Assembly: GCA_009801015.1 (NCBI GenBank)
Contig: VHZZ01000144.1
Location: forward strand, 194,828-237,432
Direction: 5' to 3'
From: Silene noctiflora
Lineage: Eukaryota > Streptophyta > Magnoliopsida > Caryophyllales > Caryophyllaceae
DNA: 42,605 nt
Shown here piece by piece: positions 21,592-32,640 of the stretch; within the stretch, counting starts at the first letter, position 1, and the number at the start of each line of letters is the position of its first letter. The notes under the pieces were generated by a model, which had not been told where the DNA came from, did not search any database, and worked only from the letters and a program-made list of their open reading frames with translations. The translations under genes were made by a program, and so were the position numbers.

Positions 21592-21948
21592 AATAGGTAA
21601 ACAAATGGTCAAGACAATGACGAAGTTTTTACATTGTGACAAGGAGACATTTGATTCGCATAAAGGTAACGGCATGGTCGATGAGTATTACGCTAAGATG
21701 AATGTATTATTTACCGTCTTGAATAAACTCGATAATGTAGTGTTAATTCTCGACACACTTGAATCCCAACACGCAAAAATAAGCTATATAACCTGCTTAA
21801 AAATTACAAGAGTTGGTAAACAAATCGCGCTCCTATTTAAGATGTCTCATTTTCCATTTGCCAGGCTTAAGCTATGAAGATTGAAGACTACAAACAAATG
21901 AATAGTACAATGATGTAAACAACTAACAAGCTTCAGAGGCATACATAG

Positions 21949-24900
21949 TCATCTCCCGAATAATCTCATTACGGATGAAGTTAGAGCAGACGTGAGGAAT
22001 TTCATCCCGGCTGAACCACCGGGGAAGTAGGAAATGGCGTAGTATGTGAGTGCAAGCACCTGCCACAGTTAACAAGACAGCAGATTTATTAAGCTTAGCT
22101 AGCAACGTAATTTCCTTTCAAGTTGAGATCAATGACTATAAAAAATCTCGGTTCAATTGGAAAAAGTAACAGGTGGTAATAACAATTAAGAACTATAGTA
22201 CTACCTTCGTCCCAAATCCTGTTGTCCTAAATATATTACATTGTGAAAATATTAGTTAAAGTTGATATTGTTTGATTATCAAAGTGATAATGGAATACAA
22301 ATCAAATGGGAGGAGTGTAATTGACCAAGATGTGAGGTTTTTCGTCACAGGATGCCAATAAACAGCAACATGTTAAAAGGCATTCAAAAAATGTCTGATA
22401 CTAGATGCTAAATAGCCTCTATCACTATTCGCGGTCGCGACCAGTAGAGCTATTTAATACCATGACAACAATAGTAAGCAACATAGAACAGTAGAAAGCG
22501 TTTATGAAAAGAGGCATGCAGCTAATACCTGTAAAACAGAAAAAAGAACAGACAAGATGTAGCTATGGAGCACCATGGACACATAGATGGTGCCAACCAT
22601 ACAGCAAAGCATTCCTAGTGAGAAAGGAAGTCTCTGCAACATAAGAGAAGTTCAGTTTAAGTCCTCATTTTTTTTTTTTTTTTTAAAAAACACGCGCATA
22701 ATAAGAAATCATAACAAGTTAATGTACCTCTTTTGTTGACATGTGAGCTAACTGGTTAGATGGTCCTCTTAGCGCAAAGAATGATCCCACAATGAAGCCA
22801 CACCCAAGGGTGAAGCATATAGCAAATTTTTGAGGCATCAAGACCATGACAGGAAGGAACATGGTGAAAGCAATGAAGACGAAGAATACCCCAGCAGCTA
22901 GTAACAACCCAAAATACATCAACGCTTTTCCAGATGGTACATTACTGGTGGCAGATTGCAGACTACCAGGCAATTCTCTTACCCCTTTAGTAACTCTGAT
23001 AACACAATTTTAAATAGAATGAGTTATTAAAAATCATCACTTGCATACAACAGACCTTACATAAACGCTTGACTGTACATATACAGATGTATATTCAACG
23101 TAAAAGAGTGAATAAGCAGTTAATTATCTACTGAAGAAGTGAGACCAGAGCAAACTACGAGTACTACATTCAAGATGTTGCAGACTTCCAGGGGTTGTCC
23201 AATATTGCGTAGTCCGAATATGTTAATGCCTTCTCATGTCTCCGACATAAATGCTAGATACGACATCCTTACAATAGTCCTATAATAGGGGCCTAGAGAG
23301 AGCAATTTCAGAGCTTTTTGAAGCTACACAGGTCTTACCTCATAACCTCACTAAGTGGAAGCATTTCTTAATTCTAGAACAAACCACATCAAAGACAAAG
23401 GTACAATTCACCCTCTCATACTTATAAAAAATAAGAAAAAAAAAAAAACAAAAAACAAAATTTAGACTATTACGCCGATATGCCCTTTATATCCCTATTA
23501 AACTATGGAGATTGGAATGGAAATTAAGTTATGCTTTGAAACATGTTCCAATGCATAATTCCGTCCAATACTTCTTTATTAGGATAGCATATCATGCAAA
23601 CAAAAGATGGAAGGCAGTATAGCTTGCATCTCCCAACACGCACAAATCCCAATTGAATGAGAAAGCATACAAAATTAGGCTAGATCTAATCAGAATGGGA
23701 GTGACTTGAAACTATCAACAAAATAAAAGGGCACAGCCTAAGGTTTCTTCTTCTAATAAGATCCATATTTCATCTGACTTGGAACTATCAAATGAAGACA
23801 CTAATACACACTTACACTAACCGAAAGAGAAAAATGTTTCATCTTCTAATAAAATCCATATTTCATCTGAAAAGTACCAACTTCATTGGGCAGTGGGCTG
23901 AACCTAGATTAGTACAAGAAGCAAAGTGCTGGTTGCCTGGTTGGCCTAGAAAAGTTATAAAACAGAGTCATTACAAGCAAAAAAGCCTAAAATTGCTCGA
24001 CAAATAGGGAAACTTCAAAGTGATATTAACTTTCAGTATTGGTGATCAATCGTGAATCAAGGTAGCAAACCTTGATGCGGTGGCACTTTGATGTTGCAGT
24101 TCAACAAGTCTTGCTTTTCAATCGATCGTATAACCCACATCCTTTGAGTTAGCCTCATGAGACCAAATATTTGACTGTATCAGCCAGATACTAATTGTTA
24201 CAGTCAAATAACGCTACTTTTGGCAGCCCTATAGGCCTATACACATCGCACATAATCAGTGTGGTAGACTGAATGACCTATATGCTGCTAATTCCATGAT
24301 CAATTTTCCTAAACTTTCAGTCGGTAACCCCGGTCTTAAGTTTTAACATCACATATATGAGAATTCTCATACTAAACACAAATAGTGCTAAGAGAGCATA
24401 ACAATGAGGTTTGTGATAATAATAAAGGTAAAGGGTTAAAGGTCCGAGAAACTTAGCAAGCAGCCTGCCGTAAAAGAGGGATTTAAATGCACACAATGTA
24501 TATGTACTCATTCCGTTCCCCCTCATGACCAATTGAGAAGCATAAAATTTGAGCAAAAGGCTCAAGTACACAAAAAGTAATTAAGTTTATTGCCACCGCA
24601 ATGTGACACTTGCATCTGAAAACATCAAATAGTAACAAGTGTATGACAATAAAGAGTAACACATCTTTAGATTCTTTACTAATAACCCTCAGATACTTGC
24701 GCAATCCAAGAAGTTATCAACCTACCAGTTACCACAATCTCCAACAAGGCAACACCAAAATGTTATAATGATTGGAGACTGGCACTAGCTGCTAGGCTAC
24801 TCTAATACCAAAATGATCTGTCACAATTCCAACTTGTAGTGATATCCAGTTTGCTCCAATTGCTAAGAAAATGGCAAAATATCTCGCAAGAGAGTATTCA

Positions 24901-26680
24901 GAGAATTTCTTTCACTTTTCCCTCTTGTAATGGTTCTGAGATTGGTTAATAGAGGCATGCGTGATGCGCTTCGTGTGCATTGGTGAACGTCTTCATCATA
25001 TATCCTCATCACCTTGTGCATGGTTGAACTAAGATGGCTACCCCCATTTCGGACGCAGTGTGTAAGGGGGTGGTCTAGCACTGAAATAGCGTCCAAAGGA
25101 TTGTCAAACCTACTCGCCGTTAAAACTGAATTTGAAATTCATTTCATGATTTCAATATCTAGCACTGAACTGAAATCCTGATACTTAGATACATCTCAGT
25201 TTTTCTAATACTCCACAAAGAGTTAAATTGGAGTCTTCAATTTCATGAAACAAGGTAAATCATTCATTCAATATACAATATGTTAAGATCATTACGATGG
25301 AATAAGATCAAAGGAGTTACCTTTGACTAAGCATAAACATAACCTACTTCACCAATATGCAATTCATGAATACCGAACCCCAATTCACTCCATAAAACGC
25401 TAAATCTGAGCTTTCAATATACATCGCAATTCATCTGATCCCTAATACACTTCCACAAAAAGTAAGAGCTTTCAATATATATCTCAGTACTTCTGATCCC
25501 TAATACACTCTACAATACGCTGAATTCGTGTTTTCAATGTCATTACACAAGGCAAATCCTTTAAAATTCAGCATCTCAAGATCATAAGAGTTGCCTTCGG
25601 CTCATCATAAACATTACCTAATATCCAATTTATAATTATCGACCCCAAATACACTCCACATAATGCTAAATTCGAGCTTTCAATAGATATCTATTTCAAA
25701 TACCTAATACATTCCACAAAACACTAATTTGAGCTTCCAATATAATTCTCAGTTCTTCTGATCCCTACTACACCCCACAAGACGCTAAACACTAAATTTC
25801 AGCTTTCCAAATACATCTCGGTTCTTATGATCCCTAATACACTCCACAAAACGCTAAATTCTATATCTAAATTCTTCTGATCCCTAATACACCCCTCGAA
25901 AGCCAAAATTCCAGCGTTCAACGTCATTACACAAGGCAAATCCACGATATACAACATTTTCAAGATCAATACGATCAAAGGAGTTATTCCCTACTTATAT
26001 CTCCCGGTTCTTCTGATCCCTAATACGCTCCACAAAAAGCTAAATTGAGCTCTCAACATTTATCGTAGTTCTTCTGATCCCTAATACACCCCACAAGAAG
26101 CTAAATTCGAGCTTTCCAAATACATCTCTGTTCTATGATCCCTTATACAGTCCACAAAGCGCTACGAGTACATTCTATATCTCAATTCTTCTGATCCCTA
26201 ATACACTACACAAAACGCTAAATTCGAGCACTCAATATCATTTCACAAGGCGAATCCTTCAACATTCAACACTTCAACATCAATAAAATCAAAGAAATTA
26301 CCTTTGATTCATCATTAACATCACCGAATTCATCAATATCCAATTCACAAAATACTAAACCAATGCCGCATCAAAACAAACAGTAATTGAATTCGACAAA
26401 CATTTAACAAAACAATCAAATCGAAAAACAGCAATTAATTACGGAAGGGGGTAACATACGAGCTGAAAGTGCCGGAAACGGTGTCATTAGCAGATCGGAC
26501 AGCGGATTCAATATCAAAACCTAAAGCGGAAGAGAAATCACCGGAGCCGGAGACGGTATCTTGAGAAGACGCATATGAATTCCAATCAGCTAACAGTGAA
26601 GTTGACGGCTTTGTCGAAGAAGTCGCAGTAGTTGGTAAAGCTTCGTCGCCGCCGGTAAACCATGCTTGAGCAGATTTCAT
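21949..26680 (-). CDS. SFT2-like vesicle transport protein (4 exons, 234 aa)
   Basis: Integral Golgi/endosome membrane protein of the Got1/Sft2 family, which supports vesicle fusion with Golgi membranes in retrograde traffic. Exons are 26680-26460, 22995-22728, 22633-22529 and 22059-21949 (705 nt), with consistent phase; introns are 3464, 94 and 469 nt. The hydrophilic, Ser/Thr-rich N-terminus (1-95) starts MKSAQAWFTGGDE. Four hydrophobic segments follow at about 100-122, 128-149, 167-186 and 188-209, then the conserved SYFPGGSAGMKFL and a short C-tail ending LFGR. Length agrees with plant SFT2 proteins (about 225-230 aa from memory). The start has A at -3, and I see no upstream ATG close by. 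The huge first intron is full of tandem repeats, and the last intron holds a Stowaway-like MITE. It lies 8.2 kb upstream of the receptor kinase on the same strand. Confidence 0.92.
22198..22320. mobile_element. Stowaway-like MITE in the last SFT2 intron
   Basis: TACTACCTTCGTCCCAAATC at the left and CAAATGGGAGGAGTGTA at the right resemble diverged Stowaway ends (CTCCCTCCGTCCCA and its complement) with TA target sites. It is about 120 bp, non-coding, and lies wholly within the intron 22060-22528. Confidence 0.45.
23741..23872. repeat. Short direct repeat in SFT2 intron 1
   Basis: A segment containing CTTCTAATAAGATCCATATT followed by TCATCTGA occurs at about 23748-23775 and again, with one change, at about 23843-23870, a period near 95 bp. 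The rest of intron 1 from 22996 to 25120 shows no gene and no other clear element. Confidence 0.6.
25130..26340. repeat. Degenerate nested tandem repeat array in SFT2 intron 1
   Basis: Roughly a dozen units of about 55-80 bp follow the pattern TTCTGATCCCTAATACACTC, then CACAAAACGCTAAATTCGAG, CTTTCAATAT and ATCTCAGT. A second motif (ACAAGGCAAATCC, AAGATCAATA, GATCAAAGGAGTTACCTTTG) recurs near 25250, 25550, 25930 and 26250, which suggests a higher-order period of about 300-380 bp. The array ends about 120 bp from exon 1. Units are diverged, so it is old or no longer homogenised. Confidence 0.8.
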
Positions 26681-26925
26681 GGTTTACTGTGGTTAATTGA
26701 ATTGTAGAGGTAATTTGGGTTGAATTTTGGGGTAATTTTAAGGGAAGAATGAAGGATTGGAGTTTGATCAAGGGAGTTTGGGTTTGGGAACCTTGCTAAG
26801 AAATTGACCAAGATGGATGGGTAGTGCCAGTTGCCGGAATATACGACCAGTTGTATTAAATTTAAAAAATTACTCGTATAACGTAACTCGGAAATTTTAA
26901 AACGCTCAGACAAGTTAGGGTACAA

Positions 26926-27524
26926 GTTCCATTAGATTTGATATGGTTATAACTTGTACTATTTGAGCTAGGGGTGGTCAAACAGGTGGGTCGGGCTAGG
27001 TTGGGCTTATCCGGTAGCTTGGCCTAGAGGACCCGGAACCTGCTTGAGATAAGGGGAAGGTGCATGCGGGCTTAGGGCGAGCCTGGGTCGAGAAACGGGT
27101 CCGGTTTAATATTATGAACTCGGAACCTGCGTGGGATATAGGGGGGTTGAGTCGAGCCCAAAAATGACCCAAGGGTGGTGGGTGTCGGCCCTTATATTTG
27201 ACCAGTCTTAGTTTGAGCTTTAATTCTATTTGTGTAGTGTTAGTGGAAAATGAAGTAGGCTCGCAGGGAATGAAGGTAATTGATTATTTTTGGATAATAA
27301 AGGTTAAATAATAAGAAAAAGTAAGAGGAGATAGGTGATTATTAATGGGTGTGGCACCGTGGCTGTGTAGAGGGTAATAAAAGACGGAGGTGGAAGTTTG
27401 AGTGAGCGTCGACCCACCGAAAGGGGAAGGTGATTTGAACGAAGTAATAGTATGTAGGCGTGAAACTTTAAAAGTGACTCAAACAAGGCAACACTATATT
27501 CAAGATGTCAAAAGGCGACTTAGA
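26926..27524. other. Gene-free interval upstream of SFT2
   Basis: 26960-27190 is rich in GGGTCGGGC and GAACCTGC-like motifs (CCGGAACCTG and CTCGGAACCTGCG twice), a decayed repeat like that near 19640-19940. No gene is visible. The SFT2 promoter should lie between 26681 and about 26950. Confidence 0.4.
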
Positions 27525-27654
27525 TAAGGTAGTGAGGTCTTAGCTTAGTGGTTAAGACTGAGGTTTCGTGATAATATGTCACGAGTTCGATACCCCTTCT
27601 TCTTTATATTGTACTGGCCTTGCGTCTCATTTGACAAAAAAAAAAAAAAAAAAA
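27525..27654 (+). mobile_element. tRNA-derived SINE with poly(A) tail
   Basis: The A box TAGCTTAGTGG is at 27541-27551 and the B box GAGTTCGATACC at 27583-27594, spaced as in a tRNA-type RNA polymerase III promoter. A short body follows, then 19 A at 27636-27654. The sequence between the boxes does not form proper tRNA arms, so it is not a tRNA gene. The 5' end is set approximately, and no target duplication was found by eye. Confidence 0.65.
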
Positions 27655-27695
27655 CTGGTTCTCAAGCAAACTATATAGGGGTAATGTCCACAATA

Positions 27696-27803
27696 TCTAC
27701 TTCCATCCCGTCATTTGTTTATCAATTCCGTTGATAAACAATTAGAAATTGTCAGTCTTTGTATAAAAAAGAAAGTTAAACAATTAACGGGAACTAAGGG
27801 AGT
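27696..27803. mobile_element. Stowaway-like MITE, about 108 bp
   Basis: TACTTCCATCCCGTCATTTG at the left and GGGAACTAAGGGAGTA at the right carry diverged Stowaway-type ends with TA sites. Internal GTTTATCAA..TTGATAAAC and ACAATTAGAAATTGT are small palindromes. It is non-coding. Confidence 0.45.
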
Positions 27804-27989
27804 ACAAGATAACCGATGATAATCCATCTTTTGTTCTTTGCAGACATCAAAACAGTGGAATTCATTACAATGCAATTTTGCAAGTAGAAAGCAATTAGCA
27901 ATGCATTATGAAAGTACTTTTTTTTAGTTAATACAATAGATTTCTCTAGTATATATAATACGTAGTACATTTTACAAAGGTAGGTAAAA

Positions 27990-28262
27990 CACATTTCCCT
28001 TGAGAAATTTGGGAATGATGTGGACTATATATAGGGTCGTGCTAACGTCAATCGGAAATCCCTTCTGCCACTCAATTTTGAGTGCGGGATTAAAATAATG
28101 TAAACACATGCTCTTACAAAATTGAGTGGCAGAAGAGAGAGGAGATTTTCGAGTGACGTTATCATCACCCTATATATCTATCATCGATTAGTGTATACTT
28201 GCCAATAACCTTTGGAGTGCTTGGTATGACAAAATAATATGCTTGCTATCAAGCTTGCGAGT
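27990..28262 (-). pseudogene. Relic 3' end of an NLR paralogue plus its 3' flank
   Basis: This matches 28829-29075, the end of the intact NLR and its downstream flank, in the same orientation and with clear divergence. On the minus strand the relic still encodes FCHTKHSKGYWQVYTNR and a stop at 28183-28181, against FCHTKHTKGYWQAYTIR in the intact gene. Upstream of FCH (above about 28235) the match decays and a short deletion is seen, and no LRR frame remains. The matching flank contains the inverted-repeat element at 28025-28180, so gene end and element were duplicated together. Confidence 0.7.
28025..28180. mobile_element. Foldback MITE in the relic's 3' flank
   Basis: The left arm (TATATATAGGGT, TAACGTCAATCGGAAATC, CTTCTGCCACTCAATTTT) is mirrored on the right (AAAATTGAGTGGCAGAAG, GATTTTCGAGTGACGTTA, ACCCTATATAT). 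The 18-bp CTTCTGCCACTCAATTTT arm is perfect. A more diverged copy lies at about 28860-29015 behind the intact NLR. It has no coding capacity. Confidence 0.7.
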
Positions 28263-28859
28263 TTCGGCTGGATATCAATTGTCTCACTAATTTTACATCA
28301 TAGTAGCATGACTCACACAGCCATACTCAGAACCTACATGTTGGCGGAGTACGGCAGAATGTTAAGAGAACTGCGCCGGGTATCAGCAGCATGTTGGCGT
28401 AGTACTATAAAATGGGCACGATAATCATCACCCACAACATCAACAATTCCAACGACTCCCTTAGACCATCGTGCCATTTGAGTAGACGAAAAACGAAAAC
28501 AAGATGCACTTTTGCGACTACTGCGTAAAAAAGAAATGTGAAGAGAAAGACAAAACCGTCCTCCGATGGAGAAAAATTCTCAATGTTGTAGATAATGTAC
28601 AAGTAGAAGTAATACTTTATGACAGTAATCTTTGATACAAAGACAAATATTTACTATATACATTTATACACATTTTATCTGTAATTAAAATCCAATGACT
28701 TTCCACATTGTATGAATAACATACAAAAAGAAAACAAATGAAGAATGTTGTGTGTACCAGGTGAAAGATGACACCCACATTATTTCTACATACAAACATT
28801 ACAAAATTCAAGGCTAATCAATGACAATGAACATGTTGCCTTGAGAGAGTTGGGAATGA

Positions 28860-29015
28860 GGTATATATGGGCCGTGCTAATGCTACTCGGAAATCCCTTC
28901 TGCCACTCGATTTTTGTCAGTACGGGATTGAAATAACGTAACATAACCTCCCATAAATTGACTGGCAGAAGAGATTTTCGAGTGACATAACCATTACGGC
29001 ATTACCTTATACTAT
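28860..29015. mobile_element. Foldback MITE copy in the intact NLR's 3' flank
   Basis: TCGGAAATCCCTTCTGCCAC at the left, GACTGGCAGAAGAGATTTTC followed by GAGTGACATAAC at the right. It is the same element as 28025-28180 in the same relation to the NLR stop codon (29021-29019). Its arms have diverged from each other more. It probably lies in or just past the 3'UTR of the NLR transcript. Confidence 0.6.
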
Positions 29016-29018
29016 ATA

Positions 29019-32000
29019 TCATCGAATAGTGTATGCTTGCCAATAACCTTTGGTATGCTTGGTATGACAAAAGACATTCGGCACATGCTTGACAACGGAA
29101 TAGCAGGATTGTCCTGGTAAAATGAGATTAGTGAAATGTGATGGCATATTATAGAAGTTGAGTGTTTTCAAAGTGTAGAGGTACTTGATGTGGGTAGGTA
29201 CTTGCAAATTCCTGCTTTCGCCAATCGACATCTCCTCGAGAAGAGGCAAAGCTCCTTTCGACATAGACAAGGACTTCAGACCGTGCAAGTCCAAGAGATG
29301 CAATATCTTAAGTTTCTGAAATCCATAACTTGCAATTGCTAACTTTTCCCCAACATATGCCTCAACCAGTTGAAGCTCCACCAAATTAGGTAACAACTGT
29401 AGAGTCTCGAGAGGATCGACATGAAGATTAGACCACCTTAGACGAATTTTTACTAGGCCATGAAGCTCATATACCCAAGTGGGAAATACGGCTAAGGGCC
29501 CGTTTAAGCATAGATGCTTAAGCGCCATAGGAGGAGATGTGACCTTCCCTAGATCAATAGTTTCAGTCTTGCTTATTGCAAATATGGTGAATGATTGGAG
29601 ATGTTTCATCACATCAACCACAGAACATAAAGCCTCACTTTCATTCATCCTGAGACCCATGATTCCTAGCTTTCGTAACTTTGTCAAACATCTCAACTCC
29701 GTCGCCCAAGTTCTATGTCCAAGATTCAAATCCAAAAACCCGAGCTTTTGAAGTTCCAAACATTTCCCCAGTGACCCTTCTGGTATCGTCACTCCATTAA
29801 TATTTAAGCAATGACCAGAAAACCCAAAATCATACTCATAATAGTATCCAAGAAGATGTCGCAACTTTCTAAGTTGGTTTATTTCTTTGGGGAGGTCGGA
29901 AATAAAGGTTTGCTTCAAATCCAATGTTTGGAGATTCTCAAGCTTACCAATAGTACTTGGTAGTGCTGAAACTCGTGTGCATCTCAAGCTTAAGTAACGT
30001 AAGTTAAGTAACATCCCTATTTCTCTCGGAATAACGTCTATCGGAGCATTAAACAGATCAAGCACTTTCAACAGGTTAGTACTCTTAAAGAATGCTTTGT
30101 CGAACACTATCGGCATGACTTCTAGTTTTACCTCAATTACAAATAGACTACGAATGCTTGATTGGCCTTGGGTTATACTGCCCAAGAATTCAGGAGCATT
30201 GGAGTTGTGATCCTCGTGAATGGACAAACGCCTAGATTTTACGTTGCCAACAGGGTCGTCCTTTGAGAGGATTTTGCAAAAGCTCAATTCTTCCAACTTG
30301 GCTAAAATCATTTCATGAAGGAATTCACTTTGTAAACCCAAGCTTCTAACTTTTCCCGAAGGATCAGTGGACTTCACTTCGATCATACTCATATTGATAA
30401 GCTCAGACACATATTCTTGTGCAACTTCTTCAAGGGTTAAACTCCCTCTTGTTTGAATGATAAACCCTTCTGCTATCCATAACCGAATTAGTCTCATTCG
30501 ACTAATTGGTTGCCCTTTCGGAAACATCCCGAAGTACAAAAAGCAAGGCTTAAGGTAAAAGGGTAAATCATAATAATTTTGCATAAAGGTTTTCTGAACC
30601 CCTGATAGTTGACGGTTTGTAGCTAAATAAAACCCAAGGCTTTGACCTACCCTTTCCCATTCCTCCATATCATCTGCCTTAGCCGAAAGAAGCCTACTTA
30701 TAGAGATTATTGCTGGAGGTAAGCCGCCACACTTTCTTACGATCCCACGAGCCAAGTCCTTTAAAGATGAAGGGCAATTTCCTCCCGACCTCTGAAATGT
30801 CTTCCTGCAGAAAAGTTCCCATGCCTTTTCTGAAGGTAGTGGTTTGAGTTTGTACAAACCATCAGTAGCTCCATCTAACCATGTATAAGCTACACTCTCA
30901 TAGCGTGTAGTTAGAATTATTTTGCTTCCTTTATCGTTAAAAGGCAACACAGTTTTGACATAAGTTGGCAACTCTGTGTCTGCTTCTTGAACGTCATCAA
31001 AAACAACCATGTACCTGTGGGAATATTCCTCTAATGGTTAAGAAACTTCGGTTACGTATGTATCTAGAAATGGAATGAAAATATGATCTAAAATCTACTC
31101 AAAATACTTAAATACACACAATCTCTACTCGAATTACATGTAAGTTGTAACTACAACATTTTTCTGTCTATATGTACGTAGATATTATACCCTTAAACTT
31201 TGTACTGTACTAATTTCCAGTAGCTCGCTTCCTTACTAACTACAAGTATTATCTCATACATTAGGATTTCATGAAAAAAATTCTATTTCCAATAGAGCGA
31301 ACGACGTATTATTCTTTGGTTGTGGATTATAATGGCCTAAAGCAAAATTACTCACTAAAGAAGTTCCACATCTTTCATTGTGTGGTAACAGTCATTCTAT
31401 TAAGTTTTCGCATCTTGGGTCATTCAGAAGGTTGCCGTTGTGTTGCTACTACAAGAGTAATTAAGGTTGCGTACATGGTACATCTGACGCCCCAATTGTG
31501 GGAGCCCTTGAGGGATTGGGTTGTTGTAGGATTCTATAGAATTGGACAATGTATATTATGATTGTAAGTTACAACTATTTATATTGTCCTCATTGACAAA
31601 GAGATGGTAGTTTAGAAAAAAAAATGATGAAGTAACATAATTACCATTCAACTAAAAAGAAACAAGAACAATATAAAACAGGATGAAATATTTACAGCTT
31701 TTTTAACCAGAATTAATACAGAATCTTCATTGTTTTTATTTACCATATTCAGGATGGGCCAAGTAATAAGGGAGGATGACTGGAAAAGATAAGGACAAAA
31801 TATAAAGGACGATGAAGTAAAGTACCTTTTATCTTTCAAATAGTTTCGAAGCACTCGTACAAGGGTCTTTTTATCCATAGAGCCGACTTCACTGATATTT
31901 CGAACTTGGGTTGCATCCGTAAACTGCAAAAGCATGCTCCTTAAAATGTCGCTATGTCGTTTAGGAGGCGATACTGGAATCCAGGCACGTAGTGGAAAGT

Positions 32001-32640
32001 GAGACCTCAACATCTTATCATGGTAAACACTGGTAACAACAGTTGTCTTTCCTAATCCTCTCATACCAACCACGGCTATTATCGAAGGTGTCAAATCAAC
32101 ATTCCGTAATTTGAATAACTCAGTTATTTCCCTTTTAGCGACATCATCTCCAACATGATCAGCACCCACATTAGCGGTACATAAAAAGTAAGACGTGGTT
32201 AGTTTCTCTTGAGGGCTCAATTGTACTTTCCCTTGCGACCCATTCCCACTACCATCGAAAGATCGGTAAGAATCTTTTGTCTTGGCGTAATAGAGCACTC
32301 TTTCCCGCAAGCCTTTGATGTTTGAAGCCATACTTCGGACTTCAAAAGAGAGAAATTGTTTGGTTTTAGAATAAGCACTTTCTTTCAAGTATAGCTGGTA
32401 ACGTTCAATGGCATCCTCTATATCATACGCCAACAGTCTAACTTGTCTCACCCACTCTTTAGCGTCGTCATCTCCTTCAATTCGCTCTTCCGCGTTCTTT
32501 AGAAATACTGCAATTCTTTGCAACTCATCCTTGATAGCATTTACGTCATCCTTGAGCCCAGAGAGTAATGAAATTTCGCCGCTAACAATTGGTGTTAATG
32601 TTCCAAGAACAACCTGAATTACGCCGTAAACATCTCCCAT
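29019..32640 (-). CDS. CC-NB-ARC-LRR resistance protein (NLR), 2 exons, 936 aa
   Basis: Intracellular immune receptor of the RPM1-like CNL type. Exons are 32640-31826 and 31014-29019, with an 811-nt intron in phase 2 inside NB-ARC. The coiled-coil (about 1-130) has EDVID-like DIEDAIERY at 73-81. P-loop GMRGLGKTT is at 192-200, kinase-2 MVVFDDVQ at 274-281, RNBS-B KIILTTRYESVA follows, GLPP (for GLPL) is at 369-372, and RNBS-D is LKPCFLYFGMFP. The MHD position reads QSE (500-502) in GLQSEFLHEMIL. LRRs follow from about 565 (LLKVLDLFNAP, LRYLSLRCTRVSALP, LENLQTLDLKQT) to near the C-terminus. Start context is good (GAAATGG). No frameshift or early stop is seen, so it is intact by sequence. It is divergent to the paralogue at 40236, and a relic third copy lies just downstream. 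Direct function is unknown; the unusual motifs leave canonical ATP-switch activity open. Confidence 0.92.

Noticed and set aside
21605..21877. Plus-strand frame of 90 codons with VDEYYAKMNVLFTVLNKLD, faintly like a copia gag/UBN2 stretch
   Set aside because: The resemblance covers only about 20 residues, there is no protease, integrase or reverse transcriptase nearby and no LTR is seen. At most it is a gag scrap, so it is not annotated as a gene.
24863..25096. 77-codon minus-strand frame within SFT2 intron 1
   Set aside because: It lies inside an intron, has no recognisable similarity, and is followed by tandem repeats. It is probably a frame in decayed repeat DNA.
27541..27612. Possible tRNA gene
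   Set aside because: The A and B boxes are present, but the arms do not pair as a tRNA and a poly(A) tail follows, which fits a SINE better.
28239..28424. 61-codon plus-strand frame and a direct repeat of CATGTTGGCG.AGTAC (about 28338 and 28391)
   Set aside because: The region is antisense to a decayed NLR tail and its flank. The frame has no recognisable product and the repeat is only about 24 bp.
31271..31561. 96-codon plus-strand frame inside the intron of the minus-strand NLR
   Set aside because: Antisense within an intron, no family resemblance and no supporting signals.
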